DNA of 27,576 bases from NCBI RefSeq assembly GCF_910585425.1, contig NZ_CAJUCP010000075.1, forward strand, positions 1 to 27,576, read 5' to 3'. This DNA comes from an uncultured Acetatifactor sp. (GTDB lineage Bacteria > Bacillota > Clostridia > Lachnospirales > Lachnospiraceae). A program made the position numbers and the translations under genes. Each line of letters opens with the position of its first letter. Within the stretch, counting starts at the first letter, position 1. Shown in pieces: positions 22,910-27,576 of this stretch. Under the pieces are notes generated by a model. The model ran no database searches and was not told the origin of the DNA. It saw only the letters and a list, made by a program, of their open reading frames with translations.

Positions 22910-25900
22910 GTGAATGGCGAAACAAAGCAGTACAGCATTTTGATTGTCCCCCAGCCGGAGGACAGCAATTCCCCGGTCTCCGCGGTGCATCTGGAGATTG
23001 CCGGAGATTCCAGCGACTTTTACAACAACGTGGAGGAGTGGAAGAATCGTCTCGCCCCCGACAGGCAGACGCTCTACAGCAATGGTTCAGCGGACCGCGC
23101 ATGTCGGATCGTCGCAGGGACCGACGGCGATTTCACCGTTCCCTGCGATGAGTTTGCCGCCCTCTCCACGCTGTTGTATTACTGCGCGGTTCCCGAAGCC
23201 ACCGTCAGAGAAATCCGGTATCGGGACACGGTTTACACGGATGTCTCCAATCTGGAGATCCTGTATAAAGAGTTCGAGGCGGTACAGGGAACGATCTATG
23301 CGTGCCCGGTGAGGTGCTCGGCGAAAAAGGACGGCCGCGATGTAACCGTGTATTTCCTCGGGTTCGACTCCTTCGGGTACGACCCGGATCCCTACGACAT
23401 GCCCGGCCAGATTTCCTGCGGCCTGTCCGGCGGTATTGTAGAAGCGGACGAAAAGCGGCTGTACTTGGGTGCGTATCTCGACAGTGTGAGCCAGTGGGTT
23501 GAGCGCATTGATGAAGAGACCGCCCTGGAGATTCCCGATAGCTATTATAGCTTGGATTTCGATGTATTTTTTCACGTTTTCCTGGAAACAGACGGGGAAG
23601 ATGTGACATTCTGTCGGCTCTTAAACGGAAACATGTGCCGGATGATCAGCAAGACGAAGGACACGGTGATCTTTCATGCAACAACGGATGACTGCGAAAC
23701 GCTGGCCGCCAGCCCTGAGCAGGACGTGTCCCTGCCCTACATGGATGTAATCTTCAGAAACGTCAATGGAGCCTACCAGTACACCATTGAAAATCGAGGC
23801 ATTGCCAAAAGCAAGTACAGCGGCGTCGTTTTCACGCCTCCGCGGCTGCCGGATCCGGACAGCCTGACGGAAGAATCCGCCGCCACCCTGTACCACGCCT
23901 ATCTCTGCGCCCTCCGCAGCGCGTTCTCCGGCGCGGAAACCTACGAAGCAGACGGCATCGTCTTCAATCATATTGTCGGCAAGGAGGACCGGTTCTTTGC
24001 CAAAACAGAGGATTTTGAGCTGACTGCACAGTGGATTTCTCCCCTTAACACTGAGGGTCATTATACTATGGACTACAGCCGCTTTGAAACCGGCGCCTAC
24101 ATCAACGTGCTGAAAGCGGTCTTTTTCGAGGGTAAGACAGAGGTCTCCCTTTTACCGCAGCAATACTCCCTTGGGATCACCGTAAATAATCCCACCCAGA
24201 AGGAGCCCTACTGCACAAGCCTCAGCGAACTAAGGCAACGGGACTCCTTCCCCGGCGAAGAGCTCCCTGAAAGAGCCCTCTTTCATGAAGATTTCTCCAG
24301 CTTCATGAAGAACTGCGGACTCTACAAGGCCGTCAAAAAAGCCATCCTCCGCTTCGGTGTGCACCGGCTCATCATGGATCCCGCCAGATTGGAGCAAATC
24401 AGACGTGAGGAGATGGAATCGCTGTTATATGGCGATATGGTGCCGGATCAGAGCATCCTCTCCCTGGCTCTGGAGATGAAGAATGAGTTCAACAGGACCG
24501 GAAAGATTCCGAATATCGCGCTGATCGGCGAGGCCGGCACAGGAAAAACCAGCATAGCGAAGAAACTGGGGGCATCCATCTTCCACAAGGAGGTGCGGGA
24601 GTATTCCCCGTCGGATTTGAAGGGAGCCTATGAGGGCTGGACAAAGTATGAGGTTCTGAGCAAGCTGCTGCAGGCGGCGCAGGAGGACGCAATTTTCTTT
24701 GTGGACGAGGCCTACGAGCTGATGTCAGACGACTTTGGACGGGAGGCGGTCTCCCTTCTGCTTCCGCTGATGACGGGCAGGACCAAGGTCGATGCGTCCA
24801 CCGGCGGCAGCGGCGGCGACAGGCTCACGTTATCGGTGGATTTTGAGACAGGGGCGGTCAACGGGGGAAAGAGATACATAAAGCCCGGTATCCCTCCCAT
24901 CTGGATTGCAGGCTACGAGGATGAAATCCGCCTGATGCTGAACCAGAACAAGGGGCTCTACAGGCGCCTGAAACGGGTCTTGCTGGCACCGCCCACAAAA
25001 GACCAGTTGTACAGCAAGCTCATCAGGGAATTGGAAGACCAGCGGGGAAATGTGGATCCTAAGAAATGCGACATTCTGACGAAGCTGTTCAAGAATCAGA
25101 AAGCATTGCTCACAAGATTCTTCATGTGGGGAGCCCAGCCCCAGAATTCCCCGTATTTCGCCAACTTCGCGGGCGTTGAGAGTTTCCTTGGGCGCTGCAT
25201 GGACGGCATTGATTTCGACAGCACGGAGGACAACGGAATCACCGGGCAGATGGAAACCATCATGGCCTCGATCAAGCGGGACGTGAAGCGCCAGCTTGAC
25301 ACGGTCCGGCGCAAGGGCGGAACCGCTTACGCCGCCAATACCAATGATGCGGAGCGCATCCAGATGATCTCCGACATCGAGACCCGTTTCGAAAATCTGG
25401 TGGGCTGTGAAAACCAGATCGCGTACATGCAGAGCATCATTGACATGCTGGCGGAGAAGCTCCTGTACGACCGCTATCACATCACTGTTCCCAAGGGCGC
25501 GCTGCTGCTGGGCCCTCCGGGCGTGGGCAAGACCTTCATCGCCCGGGCCATGGCAGGCGAGCTCCAGAAGAAGTTTGAGAAAGGCTCCGAGACCTCCAAC
25601 AAGCGGGTGGGCTTCATGTCCCTGTCGGCTCCGGAGATCACCACCATGCCGGTCAGCTTCATCGGAAGCATTTTTGACAGGGCCGAGGATTACGACGTGT
25701 GCGTAATCTTCATCGACGAAGTGGACGCCATCGCCAAGAACCGGTTTGAGAATGGGAACTACTCTCATTTCATCGAGCTGATCAGGCAGATGGACGGCAT
25801 CGAGCAGCGGTCCAATGTGTTCATCCTTGCCGCCACCAACGCCTACGAGTCCCTGGACCCTGCCTTTACCCGCTCCGGCAGAATCGACAAGAAGCTGTTC

Positions 25901-26872
25901 TTCACGCTGCCGGACAGTAAGGCCCGCTGCGAGCTGGCGGAGAAGAGCATCCGCGCGCGCTGTGGGATCCTGGTGCAGTTTGGCGCGGAACCCAACGAGA
26001 AGGGCGAGCATGTCCTCTCCGAGGCGGAGAGCCGGGGCATCCTGAAACTGGCGGAGGAAACCGCGGAGCTCACCGCGGGACGCACGCCCGGAGATATCGA
26101 AAACATCATCAACACTGCGTTCATCATGTACAATCAGGAACTGCACCTGCCCCGGAAGCCGCTGGAGCAGAGGGAACTTCGTTTTGGGGACAGCGAGGAG
26201 CTGGGTTTCCTCTACCGCAATCTCTACGAGGCGGTGGAGCGGTTCACCGTGGGCGACCCGCACCCCGTGGACAAGGACAGCGGCTCCAACACGGGCAAGA
26301 ACGACAAGGGGCGCTTCGCCGTCTCCGTCCATGAGGTGGGACACGCGCTGGTGGAGATTCTGTCCGGCCGCGAGCCTTTCGAGAAGATCACCTCCCTCCC
26401 GAGAGGCGACGTTCTGGGGTATGTGCAGCCCAGCCAGAGCAGCCTCTGGACGAAAGAGGATTTCCAGATTCGCATCCGTTCCTCCATGGGCGGAAGAGTC
26501 GCCGAGGAGATCGTCTACGGGAAGGAGCATATCTCCACAGGCGCCTCCGGGGATATGGAAAAAGCGACCTACTGGGCCCGCATGATGGTGGAACGTCTGG
26601 GCTTTACGGAAGAATTCGGATTCATGGCCCTCTGCCAGACCACAGCGCAGCATCTCGACGCAAGCGCGTACAACTGCTCCGAGACCTTCCGCGAGCAGAG
26701 CGACCAGGCGGTCAACAAGCTTTTGAAACAGCTCTATCAGGAAACCCGGGGCCTTCTGGCGGACAAGAAGGAGCTCATCGAGACGCTGGCCGCGGAGGTG
26801 GTGAAGCAGGAGACCATGACGGGTAAGGAATTTATCCGGTTTTACCGCAGATGTTCGGGTAGGGAAGCCTGA
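22910..26872 (+). CDS. Double AAA+ ATPase with FtsH-like M41 metalloprotease domain
   Basis: 1320 residues from GTG 22910 with AGGAGG 11 nt upstream. Residues 1-480 are an unrecognised, beta-rich, acidic region. The first AAA+ domain has Walker A GEAGTGKT (540-547), Walker B IFFVDEAYEL (near 598) and IWIAGYEDEIRLMLNQNKGL as in CbxX-type proteins. The second has Walker A GPPGVGKT (868-875), Walker B VIFIDEVDAI (near 932) and a second region of homology NAYESLDPAFTRSGRIDKKL, as in FtsH. The C-terminal M41 peptidase has HEVGH (1141-1145; FtsH usually HEAGH) and the third zinc ligand Asp1215 in STGASGDMEKAT. FtsH is about 650 residues with two N-terminal membrane helices; this protein has none visible and should be soluble. 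ATP-dependent proteolysis of an unknown target is inferred. Confidence 0.9.
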   Translation: MNGETKQYSILIVPQPEDSNSPVSAVHLEIAGDSSDFYNNVEEWKNRLAPDRQTLYSNGSADRACRIVAGTDGDFTVPCDEFAALSTLLYYCAVPEATVREIRYRDTVYTDVSNLEILYKEFEAVQGTIYACPVRCSAKKDGRDVTVYFLGFDSFGYDPDPYDMPGQISCGLSGGIVEADEKRLYLGAYLDSVSQWVERIDEETALEIPDSYYSLDFDVFFHVFLETDGEDVTFCRLLNGNMCRMISKTKDTVIFHATTDDCETLAASPEQDVSLPYMDVIFRNVNGAYQYTIENRGIAKSKYSGVVFTPPRLPDPDSLTEESAATLYHAYLCALRSAFSGAETYEADGIVFNHIVGKEDRFFAKTEDFELTAQWISPLNTEGHYTMDYSRFETGAYINVLKAVFFEGKTEVSLLPQQYSLGITVNNPTQKEPYCTSLSELRQRDSFPGEELPERALFHEDFSSFMKNCGLYKAVKKAILRFGVHRLIMDPARLEQIRREEMESLLYGDMVPDQSILSLALEMKNEFNRTGKIPNIALIGEAGTGKTSIAKKLGASIFHKEVREYSPSDLKGAYEGWTKYEVLSKLLQAAQEDAIFFVDEAYELMSDDFGREAVSLLLPLMTGRTKVDASTGGSGGDRLTLSVDFETGAVNGGKRYIKPGIPPIWIAGYEDEIRLMLNQNKGLYRRLKRVLLAPPTKDQLYSKLIRELEDQRGNVDPKKCDILTKLFKNQKALLTRFFMWGAQPQNSPYFANFAGVESFLGRCMDGIDFDSTEDNGITGQMETIMASIKRDVKRQLDTVRRKGGTAYAANTNDAERIQMISDIETRFENLVGCENQIAYMQSIIDMLAEKLLYDRYHITVPKGALLLGPPGVGKTFIARAMAGELQKKFEKGSETSNKRVGFMSLSAPEITTMPVSFIGSIFDRAEDYDVCVIFIDEVDAIAKNRFENGNYSHFIELIRQMDGIEQRSNVFILAATNAYESLDPAFTRSGRIDKKLFFTLPDSKARCELAEKSIRARCGILVQFGAEPNEKGEHVLSEAESRGILKLAEETAELTAGRTPGDIENIINTAFIMYNQELHLPRKPLEQRELRFGDSEELGFLYRNLYEAVERFTVGDPHPVDKDSGSNTGKNDKGRFAVSVHEVGHALVEILSGREPFEKITSLPRGDVLGYVQPSQSSLWTKEDFQIRIRSSMGGRVAEEIVYGKEHISTGASGDMEKATYWARMMVERLGFTEEFGFMALCQTTAQHLDASAYNCSETFREQSDQAVNKLLKQLYQETRGLLADKKELIETLAAEVVKQETMTGKEFIRFYRRCSGREA

Positions 26873-26954
26873 GGAGCCGCCCGGGGTTTTCCGGGATTCC
26901 AAAGGGTGCTGGCTGCCCGGAACCCACAGCCCTCTCCGATCCGCCGGGAACGAA

Positions 26955-26990
26955 GCATCCAGGCCTTACACGGCCTGGATGCCGTTCTTT
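26955..26990 (+). terminator. Terminator at the end of the AAA+/protease module
   Basis: GCATCCAGGCC (26955-26965) and GGCCTGGATGC (26972-26982) form a perfect 11-bp stem with a 6-nt loop, followed by CGTTCTTT. It lies between two convergent genes and could serve both. Confidence 0.85.
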
Positions 26991-27011
26991 GGCCAGAAGC
27001 ACCGCCGTGGT

Positions 27012-27344
27012 TCACAGGCTTCTATCCAGATAGCCGAACATGAGCTTCACCATATTCACTGCCAGGGCCCTCTCCTCTTTCGTCCTTCCGTTTAATAATT
27101 GTCGTAATATCAGGTATTCCGCATCGTCTTTGGCAGTGATGGAATCCGAGAGCAGGTAATCCACCGTGACGCCCAGCCGGTTCGCCACCGCCACCAGGTT
27201 ATCCAAGGTCAGGCTGCGCTCTCCCCGTTCAATCTGCCCGATATACGCCATGGAAAGGTCTACATCCTCCGCCAGCTTCTCCTGTGTCAGATTCAGCTTC
27301 AGCCTCTCCTCCCGGATACGCCTGCCCAGTGTCTTCTGTTCCAT
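27012..27344 (-). CDS. XRE-family transcriptional regulator
   Basis: 110 residues. The N-terminal HTH is canonical: LGRRIREERLKLNLTQEKLAEDVDLSMAYIGQIERGERSLTLDNLVAVANRLGVTVDYLLSD, in the style of SinR and phage-repressor-like proteins. A short C-terminal helix pair (KEERALAVNMVKLMFGYLD) probably dimerises it. GGGAGG precedes the ATG. It is convergent with the protease gene and has its own promoter with an inverted-repeat operator, so autorepression is likely. Whether it controls the AAA+ module is unknown; its operator motif is not repeated at the module promoter. Confidence 0.9.
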   Translation of the reverse strand: MEQKTLGRRIREERLKLNLTQEKLAEDVDLSMAYIGQIERGERSLTLDNLVAVANRLGVTVDYLLSDSITAKDDAEYLILRQLLNGRTKEERALAVNMVKLMFGYLDRSL

Positions 27345-27375
27345 AGAATCCCTCCCATGTCCATAGTTTGTCTTA

Positions 27376-27396
27376 TAGTATACCCAAATAATACTA
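27376..27396 (-). promoter_or_regulatory. Operator/promoter of the XRE gene
   Basis: TAGTAT (27376-27381) and ATACTA (27391-27396) are perfect inverted repeats separated by 9 bp. On the minus strand the inner half overlaps the -10 box TATACT (27382-27377), the standard arrangement for autorepression by XRE dimers. Confidence 0.65.
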
Positions 27397-27541
27397 ACCG
27401 CCGGAAATTCCCGTAATCCACACAGTGCATTATTTTCATACGCTTTTTGCTGTTATCTCCTCTCCCATCTTTTGCTTAAGGACTATGTTTTCCCGTCCAG
27501 CCCTCCATTCCCATACTGAGCCCGCTTTATGACGATATGTT

Positions 27542-27558
27542 CCCGTAAAATTTACGGG
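27542..27558. repeat. 17-bp palindrome near window end
   Basis: CCCGTAAAATTTACGGG has perfect 8-bp arms around a single central A. Its 11-bp core GTAAAATTTAC also occurs at 19506-19516. No T-run follows, so it is more likely a protein-binding site than a terminator. The remaining bases from 27397 to the end hold no gene that I can support. Confidence 0.5.
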
Positions 27559-27576
27559 CGGGCACAGAGGGGCCTG

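Noticed and set aside
24830..26902. 690-codon minus-strand frame opposite the protease gene
   Set aside because: The opposite strand carries conserved AAA+ and M41 motifs; long antisense frames are expected in this G+C-rich sequence and the translation shows no domain.

Overview
The window looks like a chromosomal segment of a gut Firmicute of the Lachnospiraceae/Clostridia type. The genes use strong AGGAGG-type ribosome binding sites, and the cargo (VanR/VanS-like two-component operon with an FtsX transporter, XRE regulators, tyrosine recombinases) is typical of mobile elements in that group. Base composition is patchy: about 2.2-10.6 kb is visibly A+T-rich, 10.9-12.8 kb intermediate, and 12.9-27 kb G+C-rich. 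It is a mosaic of acquired and eroded DNA next to older chromosome.

Left part (1-2240): a tRNA-Ser(CGA) gene, a second copy of its 5' half, a terminator, paired direct repeats and the C-terminal stub of a tyrosine integrase. This is the usual residue of an element integrated at a tRNA. Against the stub lies a remnant of a multi-recombinase element: a C-terminal recombinase fragment and one intact recombinase, overlapping, with inverted-repeat ends. Its right end has cut off the C-terminus of a metallophosphoesterase.

2240-8340 (minus strand): HTH, response regulator, histidine kinase, ABC ATPase, FtsX permease, then the truncated phosphoesterase. The ABC pair and the phosphoesterase each have a promoter with the same palindrome, a conserved 19-bp block and a TATCCT -10 box at identical spacing, so they probably form one regulon of this response regulator.

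8460-10620: a truncated XRE gene joined tail-to-tail to a truncated HamA-like (DUF1837, Hachiman defence) gene without its HamB helicase, and a DUF1016/YhcG nuclease. This is an eroded defence island.

10900-14060: a MerR/GyrI-type regulator with a 19-bp-spacer promoter, translationally coupled to a beta-lactamase-fold serine hydrolase; a pyridoxamine kinase; then, divergently, a lone solute-binding lipoprotein followed by a chemoreceptor (14057-17003).

17020-26990: the most striking part. A consensus sigma-A promoter drives a roughly 370-nt, highly structured leader. It is followed by (i) an AAA+ ATPase of CbxX/SpoVK type with an RNA polymerase alpha-CTD-like helical domain after an acidic linker, (ii) a protein with 12-residue repeats and an Asp/Tyr-rich tract, (iii) an unrecognised 507-residue protein, and (iv) a 1320-residue protein with two AAA+ domains and an FtsH-like M41 metalloprotease domain but no membrane anchor. 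The block ends at a strong terminator and is followed by a convergent XRE regulator with its own operator. I infer an undescribed AAA+/protease system; its function cannot be read from the sequence.
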